This document shows, in pieces, positions 8,049 through 16,040 of a stretch of DNA of 64,000 nucleotides (position 1 is the first letter of the stretch; every line of letters begins with the position of its first letter). The notes beneath the pieces are model-generated. The model did no database searches. It had not been told where the DNA came from and saw only the letters and a program-made list of their open reading frames with translations. The stretch covers positions 1,684,071 to 1,748,070 of the forward strand of contig NZ_QFRX01000001.1 in assembly GCF_003143935.1 (NCBI RefSeq), written 5' to 3'. Source of the stretch: Streptomyces sp. Act143. GTDB lineage: Bacteria > Actinomycetota > Actinomycetes > Streptomycetales > Streptomycetaceae. Position numbers and translations under genes: made by a program.

Positions 8049-8783
8049 ATGGCCAAGGACCGGGCGAGGGCGGGCAAGCAGGACGGCGAGAGCGCCGCAC
8101 CGGCCCGCCGCGCCGGCGACCGCGGCCGCTACGGCCGCCTCAGCCGTGAACGCGTCCTCGCCAGCGCCCTCGACCTCGTCGACCGCGAGGGACTCTCCGC
8201 GCTGAGCATGCGCCGCCTCGGTGCCGAGCTCGGGGTGGAGGCGATGGCCCTCTACCGGTACGCGGCCGGCAAGGACGCCCTCCTGGACGGCCTGGTCGAG
8301 GCGCTCCACCTGGAACTGGAGGAACGGCTGACCGCCGGCACCGCCGCCTCCGACTGGCGGGCCGAGCTCGGACGGATCGCCCGCGCGACCTACGACGTCT
8401 GCCTCGCCCATCCCCAGGTCGTACCGCTGCTCGCCACCCGCATGCTGGCCGTCCCCCTGGCCCGTCGGCCACTCGCCACCCTGCGGCACCACGAGCGGGT
8501 GATCGCCCTGCTGGAGGAGGCCGGGCTCGGGACGGACCGTTCCGTCGGCGTGTTCCGCGTCTTCACCGCCTGGGTGCTGGGCTATGTGTCCGTCGAGCTC
8601 CAGGCCATGGTCGACAGCCCCGAGGAGCCCGACCCCGCCTTCCGCCTCGGCCTGCACCACATGCCGCCGCAGGAGCTGCCCCGCCTGCGCGCGGCGGCAC
8701 CCGGCCTCGCGGCACGGGGCGGGCCGGAGGGGCTGGTGGCAGGGCTGGACGCGCTGCTCGACCGTTTCACCGACGGGGTGTGA
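8049..8783 (+). CDS. TetR/AcrR family regulator
   Basis: 244 residues; ATG at 8049 with AGGAGG at 8037-8042. A basic N-terminal arm precedes the HTH: LSRERVLASALDLVDREGLS, then MRRLGAELGVEAMALYRYAAGKDALL. The C-terminal ligand-binding half (LEERL..DWRAELGRIARATYDVCLAHP) resembles the TetR_C_1 type. The ligand is unknown. It probably binds the paired AT-rich sites at 7946 and 6511, and so once governed the now-decayed nucleotide-sugar genes on both sides. Confidence 0.85.
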   Translation: MAKDRARAGKQDGESAAPARRAGDRGRYGRLSRERVLASALDLVDREGLSALSMRRLGAELGVEAMALYRYAAGKDALLDGLVEALHLELEERLTAGTAASDWRAELGRIARATYDVCLAHPQVVPLLATRMLAVPLARRPLATLRHHERVIALLEEAGLGTDRSVGVFRVFTAWVLGYVSVELQAMVDSPEEPDPAFRLGLHHMPPQELPRLRAAAPGLAARGGPEGLVAGLDALLDRFTDGV

Positions 8784-8913
8784 ACACCGGCTTCCGCAAG
8801 GGCTGTGGACACCGGGTCGGTCAGGGGTGGTGGGCAGCGGTTGACCGAGGCGCTGTGAACGCCGGGACAGATGTGCTGTACAACCGTTCGGCACGCGCGA
8901 GCGTCTGATCTTC

Positions 8914-8927
8914 GGGAACGCGTTCCC
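8914..8927. promoter_or_regulatory. Perfect 14-bp palindrome upstream of surface-protein gene
   Basis: gggaacgcgttccc is a perfect palindrome 46 bp before the start codon at 8973, within the only gap (8784-8972) between tetR and this gene. It looks like an operator; the regulator is unknown. Loose repeats of ctgtgaacaccggg type also lie between 8780 and 8870. Confidence 0.45.
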
Positions 8928-8972
8928 CCACGTTCATCCGTCCGGCACTCTCCCCCCACCCGAAGGACCTTC

Positions 8973-10267
8973 ATGCTCCCCGCCGCCCCCGGCACCCGCA
9001 CGCTCCGACAGGCCACCGGCGCGCTCGGCACCCTCGGCGCCGTCGCGCTGATGGCGCTGGGCGCCGCGCCCGCGGTCGCCGCCGGCCCCGCCCCCACCCC
9101 TACCCCCTCGTCGACGCCCGAGCTGGTGCTGGGCGAGATGGCGCCGACGGTCGACGGCCTGCGGCCGGGCGGCACCTACGACGTCCCGGTCAGCTTCACC
9201 AACACCGGCGCCCAGGCGCTCGACAAGGTCTACCTCGAGTACTCCGTCACCCACGGGCTGAGTCACACGGAGCTGCCCTCCAACTGCGTCCGCTTCGACG
9301 TCGGTTCCTACGACGAGCTGCCGGACAAGTCCTACGCGATCTGCGAGTTCGACCAGACCATCGAGCCCGGTGTCGTCTACGCCCCGAGAAGCCGCTGAAA
9401 CTCGACGTGCTCGGCCACGCCCTGCACGACGAACTCCGCGTGGTGGTGGACACCGACGGTTCGCTCCCCGGTGACGGCGGCGGCGAGCCGGTGCCCGGTA
9501 CCGGTCCGGCCGTGAAGCTCGTCGAGCGGCCGGACGAGACCCCGGCCGAGCCGGGCAGCGCCGAGCACGAGGGCTGGGACGACGCCGACGTGTCGGTGAA
9601 CGCGACGAACACCGCCGACCTCCGGGTCACCGACGCGATGCTCAGCGGCAAGGTCGGCGACACGGTGCCGCTGGAGGTGAAGCTCGTCAACGCCGGTCCC
9701 GCCTGGGTGCTCGGCAAGCAGGACACTCCGGTGACCAAGGTCCGCGTCACGATCCCGGAGGGCGCGACCGTCACCAAGAGCCCTTGTGCCAAGGTCGCGA
9801 CCGGGGTCTACGAGTGCGGCACGGCCCAGCGCTGGCTGAACGAGAACGCCGTCGAGACCCACACCTTCAAGCTGCGGCTCGACAAGGCGGTCTCCGGCGC
9901 CAAGGGCTCGCTGAAGCTGACGGGGCAGGCCCGGCCGTACGACAAGACCCCCGAGAACGACACCGCCGAGATCACGCTCAACGTCACCGGCGGCTCGTCC
10001 GGCTCCGACGGCGGGTCGTCGAGCACCGGCGGCGGCTCGGCGTCGTCCACGGGCGGCGGCTCCGGCTCCAGCGGCGGCGCCACGGACTCCGGCGGCTCCC
10101 CGGCCTCCGGCACCACCGGCACCACCGGCACCACGACGGCCGACGGCGACCTGGCGAGCACCGGTTCCGGCGCGGCGCTGCCGCTCGCGGGCGCGGCCGC
10201 CGCGGCGCTCACCGTGGGCGCGGGCGCGGTCGTGGCCGTACGGCGGCGCAGGGCGGCCCAGCGGTAA
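8973..10267 (+). pseudogene. LAXTG-anchored secreted surface protein, single-base frameshift
   Basis: The first frame (8973 to a stop at 9396-9398) has a signal peptide ending ...GAAPAVAAGPAP and a beta-sandwich-like domain (YDVPVSFTNTGAQALDKVYL). A second frame takes over near 9384 with PEKPLKLDVLGHALHDEL and runs to 10267. It has a second such domain, a Ser/Gly/Thr-rich stalk, the sorting motif LASTGSG, a membrane segment and an RRRR tail. The frames rejoin if one C is restored to the run at 9382-9385. LAXTG is the signal used by Streptomyces class E sortases. A true pseudogene, phase variation or a read error are all possible. No sortase gene is in the window. Confidence 0.8.
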
Positions 10268-10283
10268 CTCCCTCGGCCGCCGG

Positions 10284-10322
10284 GAGGGAGCTCTGACGCA
10301 GCGAGCAACGCGGGGCTCCCTC
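10284..10322. terminator. Bidirectional terminator hairpin between convergent genes
   Basis: gagggagc at 10284-10291 pairs with gctccctc at 10315-10322 around a 23-bp loop, exactly between the stop codons of the plus-strand surface-protein gene and the minus-strand EamA gene. Confidence 0.6.
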
Positions 10323-11207
10323 TCATCGCCCTCCCACCCGCACCGCCCCCGCACTCGCCGCCACCACCATCCCGATCGCCCCGCACTGCGGCAGCGACAG
10401 CCCCTGCCCCAGCACCAGCCAGCCCGCCGTCGCGGCGAGCGCCGGCGCCAGACTCATCAGGACCGCGAAGGTCGCGGCGGACAGCCGCCGCAGGGCGAGC
10501 AGTTCGAGGGTGTACGGCACTCCGGAGCTCAGCACCGCGATGGCGAGGCCCAACCCGAGCACCCCAGGCTCCAGCAGTGCCGCCCCCGACGCCCCGACAC
10601 CGAGCGGCAGACTGACGAGCGCGGCGACGCACATCGCGATCGCGAGGCCGTCCAGGCGCGGGAAGCGGGCACCCGCGCGGGCGTTGAGCAGGATGTACGC
10701 CGCCCACATCGCCCCGGCGCCCAGCGCGAAGGCCGCTCCTACAGGGTCGATGCTCCCGAAGTCGCCGCCGCCGAGCAGGCAGACGCCCGTGAGCGCGAGC
10801 CCGGCCCACAGGAAGCTCGCCGCGCGACGGGAGACCAGCACGGACAGCAGGAGCGGGCCGAGGACCTCCAGGGTGACGGCCGCGCCCAGCGGGATGCGGG
10901 CGATGGCCTGGTAGAAGAGGAGATTCATGCCGCCGAGGGCCAGGCCGAAGCCGGTGACCACCGCCCAGTCGGCGCGCGAGTGGCCGCGCAGCCGGGGCCG
11001 GGTGACGGTCAGCAGCAGCACCGCGGCGAACGCGATCCGCAGCGCGACCGTGCCGAGCGCCCCGGCGCGCGGGAACAGGAGCGCGGCACAGGCCGACCCG
11101 AACTGGACGGACACCGCCCCGACCAGCACCAGGCCGACGCCGCCGAGGCTGCCCCGCCCCGCGGGGTGCCGGACGACAGCGGGCGAACTGGTCACCGTAG
11201 AGGTCAT
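10323..11207 (-). CDS. EamA/RhaT family (DMT) transporter
   Basis: 294 residues from the ATG at 11207; an in-frame GTG at 11216 is possible. It has about ten hydrophobic segments in two repeats, e.g. VGLVLVGAVSVQFGSACAAL and GLALGGMNLLFYQAIARIPLG in the first half, and LSSGVPYTLELLALRRLSA in the second. This is the DMT exporter pattern of inner-membrane metabolite or amino-acid effluxers; substrate unknown. It is divergent from a LysR gene 69 bp away, which very likely controls it. Confidence 0.85.
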   Translation of the reverse strand: MTSTVTSSPAVVRHPAGRGSLGGVGLVLVGAVSVQFGSACAALLFPRAGALGTVALRIAFAAVLLLTVTRPRLRGHSRADWAVVTGFGLALGGMNLLFYQAIARIPLGAAVTLEVLGPLLLSVLVSRRAASFLWAGLALTGVCLLGGGDFGSIDPVGAAFALGAGAMWAAYILLNARAGARFPRLDGLAIAMCVAALVSLPLGVGASGAALLEPGVLGLGLAIAVLSSGVPYTLELLALRRLSAATFAVLMSLAPALAATAGWLVLGQGLSLPQCGAIGMVVAASAGAVRVGGR

Positions 11208-11240
11208 GGCGTTCACGCTAGGCAGCCCACGGCTCGGCGT

Positions 11241-11254
11241 GAAATGCCGATTTC
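11241..11254. promoter_or_regulatory. LysR-type operator in divergent promoter
   Basis: GAAAT-GCCG-ATTTC is a perfect inverted repeat in the 69-bp gap between the EamA and LysR starts, fitting the interrupted dyads bound by LysR regulators. Confidence 0.55.
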
Positions 11255-11276
11255 CCTGTGGTTATGCTCTGGACGC

Positions 11277-12140
11277 ATGACCGTGGAACTGCGGCACCTG
11301 CGGGCCTTCCTCGTCATCGCCGAGGAGGGCAGCATCACCCGTGCCGCCGCCCGCCTCCATATGAGCCAGCCCGCGCTGTCGCGCACGCTGCGCCAGGTGG
11401 AGGACCATCTGGGCGCCCGGCTCGTCGACCGTTCCACCCATCATCTGGAGCTGACCGCGCAGGGCCGGGTCTTCCGTGACAAGGCCGCCGCCGCGGTGTC
11501 CGCGGTCGACACCGCCCTGGACCCGGGCGGGCTGAGCAGCTGGCCGCTGCGGCTCGGCCATCCCTGGGCGGCGCTCGGCGACCACACCGTCACGCTGCTG
11601 CGCCGCTGGGACGAGACCCACCCCGGCACCCGGCTCGAACTGCTCCGCGTCGACGACCGCACGGCGGGCCTCACCCGGGGCCGGGTGGACGCCGCCCTGC
11701 TGCGGGGCGCGGTCACCGCGCCGGGGCTGCGCACCGAGTTGCTGGCCTGGGAGGAGCGGGTGGCGGTCCTGCCGTCCGACAGCCCGCTGACGGCACTCCC
11801 CCGGGTCACCCTGGCCGACCTGGTCGACAGCCCGATCGCGCTGAACACCGTGGCCGGTACGACGACCATGGACCTGTGGCCGCCGACGGCCCGCCCCTTG
11901 GCGACCATCGAGGTGACGAACACCGACGAGTGGCTGATGACCATCGCGGCGGGCCGCGCGGTGGGGATCTCCACGACGGCCACCCCCGGCAGCCACGCCC
12001 ACCCCTCGCTGGTCTACCGCCCGCTCACCGGCGCGCCGCCCGTCCCCGTCGTCCTCGCCTGGCGGGAGGGAGCGGGTCACCCGGCCATCCCCGACCTGGT
12101 CACGCTCGCCCACGAGGTCCTCGCCGCCGCTCGGCCCTGA
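11277..12140 (+). CDS. LysR family transcriptional regulator
   Basis: 287 residues; ATG at 11277. The N-terminal winged HTH is MTVELRHLRAFLVIAEEGS then RAAARLHMSQPALSRTLRQVE. The C-terminal half is the usual two-lobe effector domain (LRLGHPWAALGDHTV..., DAALLRG). Divergent orientation with the EamA exporter and the shared dyad point to local control of efflux. Ligand unknown. Confidence 0.87.
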   Translation: MTVELRHLRAFLVIAEEGSITRAAARLHMSQPALSRTLRQVEDHLGARLVDRSTHHLELTAQGRVFRDKAAAAVSAVDTALDPGGLSSWPLRLGHPWAALGDHTVTLLRRWDETHPGTRLELLRVDDRTAGLTRGRVDAALLRGAVTAPGLRTELLAWEERVAVLPSDSPLTALPRVTLADLVDSPIALNTVAGTTTMDLWPPTARPLATIEVTNTDEWLMTIAAGRAVGISTTATPGSHAHPSLVYRPLTGAPPVPVVLAWREGAGHPAIPDLVTLAHEVLAAARP

Positions 12141-12196
12141 TCTCCCGCCGCGCGCCACACCGACGTATTGTTCGGCCCGTGGTTGAGAGCGCACCC

Positions 12197-13207
12197 ATGC
12201 GGCCGATGCGACTGCCCGACATGCCGCTGCACGATCCGTTCGTCGTCGCCGACGAAGAGACCCGCACCTACTACCTCTACACCTCCAACGAGCCGTCGGT
12301 GTCGGGCGTGCAGGGCACCGGCACAATGGCCTACCGCAGCCACGACCTGCGGGACTGGACGCCTCCCGTGCCGGTCTTCCGCACCGCCGACCAGACGAAC
12401 ATCTGGGCCACGGACGGTGGTTGGGCGCCCGAGGTGCACAAGTGGGCGGGCCGGTACTACCTGTTCACCACCCTCCACGACGAGCACCGGCCGCTCCCGG
12501 TGCCGCCGCCGACCCGATGGGGCACCCCGTTCCAGCTCCGGAACCACCTGCGCGGCACCGTCACCGCCGTATCGGACTCCCTGCTGGGCCCGTTCACCGT
12601 CGTCGACCCCGAACGCCCCACCCCACCCGCGCACTTGATGACCCTCGACGGCACGCTCCACGTCGACCGGGACGGGCAGCCCTGGATGGTCTACGCGCAC
12701 GAGTGGCTGCAGACCGTCGACGGAACCATGGAGGCGATCCGGCTGGCCCCGGACCTGACGCGGACCGTCAGCGATCCGGTGCACCTCTTCAAGGCCTCCG
12801 ACGCCCCCTGGCTCGGCGAGCAGATCCCCGCCGGCGTCCCGGCCCAGCTCCCGCCGTACATCACCGACGGCCCCCAGCTGTACCCCACCCCCGACGGCTC
12901 GCTGCTCATGCTGTGGTCGACGTACGAGAAGAACGTGGTGGGTCCGGACGGGAACATCAGCGGCGGCTACGTCCAGACGTACGCCGTCTCCGAGTCGGGT
13001 GACCTGCGCGGGCCCTGGCGGCAGCGGCGGCCGCTGGTCCGCGACGACAGCGGGCACGGCATGCTGTTCCGCACCTTCGAGGGACGGCTGATGATGATCC
13101 TGCACCGGCCGTTCGAGAACGCGCGGGGCAAGCTGTACGAGATGGAGCTCGACGGCCATGAGCTGCGCGTGGTCCGCCAGTGCACCGAGCTCGACGGCGG
13201 CGGCTGA
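12197..13207 (+). CDS. Glycoside hydrolase family 43-like protein
   Basis: 336 residues; ATG at 12197, with an in-frame GTG at 12179 as alternative. Features of a GH43 five-bladed propeller are visible: LHDPFVVADEETRTYYLYTS near the N-terminus (catalytic-base Asp of the HDP motif), WAPEVHKWAGRYYLFTT, LDGTLHVDRDGQPWMVYAHEW and ITDGPQLYPTPDGSLLMLWS. There is no signal peptide, so it is predicted cytoplasmic. Substrate is probably an arabino- or xylo-oligosaccharide. The downstream LacI and oxidoreductase genes fit a sugar-use region. Confidence 0.82.
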   Translation: MRPMRLPDMPLHDPFVVADEETRTYYLYTSNEPSVSGVQGTGTMAYRSHDLRDWTPPVPVFRTADQTNIWATDGGWAPEVHKWAGRYYLFTTLHDEHRPLPVPPPTRWGTPFQLRNHLRGTVTAVSDSLLGPFTVVDPERPTPPAHLMTLDGTLHVDRDGQPWMVYAHEWLQTVDGTMEAIRLAPDLTRTVSDPVHLFKASDAPWLGEQIPAGVPAQLPPYITDGPQLYPTPDGSLLMLWSTYEKNVVGPDGNISGGYVQTYAVSESGDLRGPWRQRRPLVRDDSGHGMLFRTFEGRLMMILHRPFENARGKLYEMELDGHELRVVRQCTELDGGG

Positions 13208-13481
13208 CCTCCACGGCGAGGGCATGACCGCACCACGCCGGCTGCTGGACGAGGAGGGGCGGCGCGCCCGGGACGCCTGCGCGAGACGCGCATGAGCGCG
13301 CTCACCGTGGCGTTGTGCAGCACCAGGAGCGGACTGACGTACCGGGCAGGCCAGTTGGAGAGTTCGGCGGTGCCGGGGCGTGTGGCGCTCGTCCGCGAGC
13401 TGCTCATCGACGTGCCGACTCCGGAGCAACTCGGCTGGCTCGCCGGCGGTCGGGCGGGGCCGACCGGCGCAGGCGGGCCGG
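13208..13481. other. Gap between GH43 and lacI, nothing recognised
   Basis: Both strands hold short frames with coding-like third-position GC, e.g. VALVRELLIDVPTPEQLGW on plus and SNWPARYVSPLLVLHNATV on minus. Neither matches a family I know. It may contain a gene remnant. It separates two convergent genes. Confidence 0.3.
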
Positions 13482-14480
13482 CTAGCGGGGCGGCGTCGTG
13501 CTGCCGCGCACCTCCAGGACGGGCGTGGCGAGCTCGACCTCGCGCGGCCGGTCCGGGTCGTCGATCCGGTCCAGGAGCCGCTGGGCGGCCCGCCGGCCCA
13601 CGTCCCGGCTGGCGTTGTCCACGGTGGTCAGCCACAGGTGGCGCAGCCGGGACAGGTAGGTGTTGTCGTAGCCGACGAGGGACAGGTCCCGCGGCACCCG
13701 CAGGCCGCTCTCCTCGGCGGCGGACAGCGCGCCGACACAGGTCATGTCGTTGGCCGCGAAGATCGCGGTGGGGGGCCGCGGGCGGCTGAGCAGGCGCACG
13801 GTGGCCCGGTAGCCGCCCTCCTCGGTCAGGTCGCCCTGTTCCGTGACCGCCGTAGCGGCCAGCCCGTGCTCGCGCATCACCGCCTCGAAGCTGCGCCGGC
13901 GCAGTGCGCCCACGGCGCCCTGGGCGGCGATGTGCGCGATGTGCCGGTGGCCGAGCCCGATGAGGTGCTCGGTGGCCAGGCGGGCGCCCTGTTCGTCGTC
14001 GTTGGCGACGACGTCCACGCCGGGCAGCTCCGGTTCGCGGGCGCCCGCGACGACGGTCGGGACCTGCCCGGCGGCGGTGCGCAGGGCCTCGGGGTCCTGG
14101 AGCGTGCCGACCGCGATCAGGCCGTCGACGCGCAGCTCGGTGAAGGTGCGGGTGAGGTCCTCGCCGAGGCGGCGGTTGAGGTGCCCGTCGGCGAGCAGCA
14201 TGTGCAGGCCGCTGTCGTACAGCCGCGAGTTGAGTCCGTCGAGGAGCTCCACGAACCAGGGGTTGCGCAGGTCGTTCAGGAGCACGCCGACCGTGCGGGT
14301 GCGGCGTTCGCTGAGGCTGCGGGCGGCGGCGTTGGGCCGGTATCCGAGTTCCTCGACGGCGGCGAGGACGGCCGCGCGCTTCTCCGGACGGACGCCCTCG
14401 GAGCCGCGCAGCACCAGCGAGACCAGCGACTTGGACACGCCGGCTCGGTCGGCGACGTCGCGGATGGTCGGGGTCCTCAT
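13482..14480 (-). CDS. LacI family transcriptional regulator
   Basis: 332 residues from ATG 14480. The HTH PTIRDVADRAGVSKSLVSLVLRG is followed by the hinge ELGYRPNAAARSLS and a periplasmic-binding-type effector domain (VGVLLNDLRNPWFVELLDGL, FAANDMTCVGAL, DLSLVGYDNT). An operator lies 4 bp upstream of the start and its mirror image upstream of the divergent oxidoreductase. That implies autoregulation and repression of the oxidoreductase, released by a sugar ligand. Confidence 0.9.
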   Translation of the reverse strand: MRTPTIRDVADRAGVSKSLVSLVLRGSEGVRPEKRAAVLAAVEELGYRPNAAARSLSERRTRTVGVLLNDLRNPWFVELLDGLNSRLYDSGLHMLLADGHLNRRLGEDLTRTFTELRVDGLIAVGTLQDPEALRTAAGQVPTVVAGAREPELPGVDVVANDDEQGARLATEHLIGLGHRHIAHIAAQGAVGALRRRSFEAVMREHGLAATAVTEQGDLTEEGGYRATVRLLSRPRPPTAIFAANDMTCVGALSAAEESGLRVPRDLSLVGYDNTYLSRLRHLWLTTVDNASRDVGRRAAQRLLDRIDDPDRPREVELATPVLEVRGSTTPPR

Positions 14481-14484
14481 GCTG

Positions 14485-14496
14485 TGGACCGTTCCA
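14485..14496. promoter_or_regulatory. LacI operator O1
   Basis: TGGACCGTTCCA lies directly upstream of the lacI start. Its exact reverse complement TGGAACGGTCCA lies 81 bp away at 14566-14577. Confidence 0.7.
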
Positions 14497-14521
14497 TACA
14501 CACCCCTCGCCCGGCAAGACC

Positions 14522-14577
14522 TTGACACCTGCTGCTGCCGGTCCCATCGTGGGCCGACAAGGGTTTGGAACGGTCCA
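14522..14577 (+). promoter_or_regulatory. Promoter and LacI operator O2 of oxidoreductase gene
   Basis: Consensus -35 TTGACA at 14522-14527, a 17-bp spacer and a weak -10 CATCGT at 14545-14550. The operator TGGAACGGTCCA at 14566-14577 falls just after the expected start point, well placed to block transcription. Confidence 0.65.
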
Positions 14578-14605
14578 AAACCGGGTCCGAGGAAGGGCGG
14601 TCAAC

Positions 14606-15757
14606 GTGGACAGGCTCGGCATCGCCGTGGTGGGTTTCGGCTGGATGGGGCGGGTGCACACCCAGGCCTACGCCCGGCTGCCGCACCACTTCCCGCAGCT
14701 GCCGCTGCGGCCGGAGCTGGTGACGGTCGCCGACGAGGTCCCCGGCCGCGCCGAGCAGGCGGCGGGGCAGTACGGCTTCGGCTCCGCGACCCGCGACTGG
14801 CACGAGGTGGCCGCCGACCCACGGGTCGCGGCCGTGAGCATCACCGCCCCGAACTTCCTGCACCGCGAGATCGGCGTCGCGATGGCCGAGGCGGGCAAGC
14901 ACCTCTGGATCGAGAAGCCGGTCGGCCTGACGGCCGGGGACGCGGGCGCGGTGGCGGGCGCGGCCGCCAAGGCCGGTGTCCAGGGCACGGTCGGCTTCAA
15001 CTACCGCAACGCCCCCGCCGTCCAGGCCGCCCGGGAGCTGATCGCCGCCGGTGAGATCGGCACCGTCACGCACCTCCGCATCCGTCTCTTCAGCGACTAC
15101 GCCGCCCACCCCGAGGGTGCCCTGACCTGGCGGTACGAGCTGGAGCGGGGCGGCAGCGGAGTGCTGGGCGACCTCGCCTCGCACGGCGTCGACCTGGCCC
15201 GCCACCTCCTCGGCGACATCGAGTCGCTGACCGCCGACACCGCGATCTTCGTCCCCGAGCGGGCCCGCCCCACCGGCGCCACCGCCGGCCACACCCGCGC
15301 GACCGGCGGCGCGCCGGGCCCGGTCGAGAACGACGACTACGTCAACTGCCTGCTGCGTTTCGCCTCCGGCGCCCGGGGCGTCCTGGAGGCCTGCCGGGTC
15401 TCGGTCGGCGAGCAGAACAACTACGGCTTCGAGATCCACGGCACGACGGGCGCGGTCTTCTGGGACTACCGCCGCATGGGCGAGCTGGGCGTCAGCCGCG
15501 GCACGGCCTACCAGGACCAGCCGGTCAGCACGGTCTACGTCGGCCCGGGGGCGGGCGAGTTCGGCGCCTTCCAGCCGGGCGCGGCCAACACGATGGGCTA
15601 CGACGACCTGAAGGTGATCGAGGCGTACGGGTTCCTGCGGTCGATCGCCGAGGGCACGCCGTACGGGGCGACCCTCGTCGACGCCGTGGCGAGCGCGACG
15701 GCGCTGGACGCGATGACGCGTTCCGCGGAGCGGCGCACGTGGGTGAGCCTCGCGTGA
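14606..15757 (+). CDS. Gfo/Idh/MocA family oxidoreductase
   Basis: 383 residues; GTG at 14606 with GAGGAAG upstream. The N-terminal Rossmann fold has GIAVVGFGWMGRVHTQAY; the EKPVGLT motif carries the conserved lysine; the C-terminal domain includes GVLGDLASHGVDLARHLLGD, with the usual active-site His. The family oxidises or reduces sugars, inositols and derivatives with NAD(P). The divergent LacI gene and paired operators indicate sugar induction. Confidence 0.9.
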   Translation: MDRLGIAVVGFGWMGRVHTQAYARLPHHFPQLPLRPELVTVADEVPGRAEQAAGQYGFGSATRDWHEVAADPRVAAVSITAPNFLHREIGVAMAEAGKHLWIEKPVGLTAGDAGAVAGAAAKAGVQGTVGFNYRNAPAVQAARELIAAGEIGTVTHLRIRLFSDYAAHPEGALTWRYELERGGSGVLGDLASHGVDLARHLLGDIESLTADTAIFVPERARPTGATAGHTRATGGAPGPVENDDYVNCLLRFASGARGVLEACRVSVGEQNNYGFEIHGTTGAVFWDYRRMGELGVSRGTAYQDQPVSTVYVGPGAGEFGAFQPGAANTMGYDDLKVIEAYGFLRSIAEGTPYGATLVDAVASATALDAMTRSAERRTWVSLA

Positions 15758-15861
15758 GCGTAAACGTGGGTGCGCTGCGCGGCACCGTACCCACGGCGAG
15801 GCACAGGGTGGCGCGAGGCGGCGGGGCCGGTGGACCAGCACGACTTGGGGAGAACAAGAAG

Positions 15862-15897
15862 AAGGGCCCCCACAGGCTGTCGCCTGTGAAGGCCCTT
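15862..15897. terminator. Terminator downstream of tRNA-Pro
   Basis: AAGGGCC (15862-15868) pairs with GGCCCTT (15891-15897), with an inner stem acaggc/gcctgt. On the minus strand it is followed by a T-rich TTCTTCTTGTTC run. It ends tRNA transcription and can also stop the oxidoreductase transcript. Confidence 0.75.
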
Positions 15898-15904
15898 CAC
15901 ACCG

Positions 15905-15978
<74 letters not shown>

Positions 15979-16040
15979 GTGTCCGTCTGACCTGGGGTTT
16001 CCCCCGGCCGAACGTGCAGGGAAACAATACCGCACTCGGG

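Noticed and set aside
12077..13429. Long open frame antisense to the GH43 gene
   Set aside because: It is the high-GC shadow of GH43: Arg/Val/Gly/His-rich with no domain or ribosome site.
13292..13789. Plus-strand ORF overlapping the lacI 3' end
   Set aside because: Most of it is antisense to lacI; only the first part has coding-like composition and it matches nothing known.
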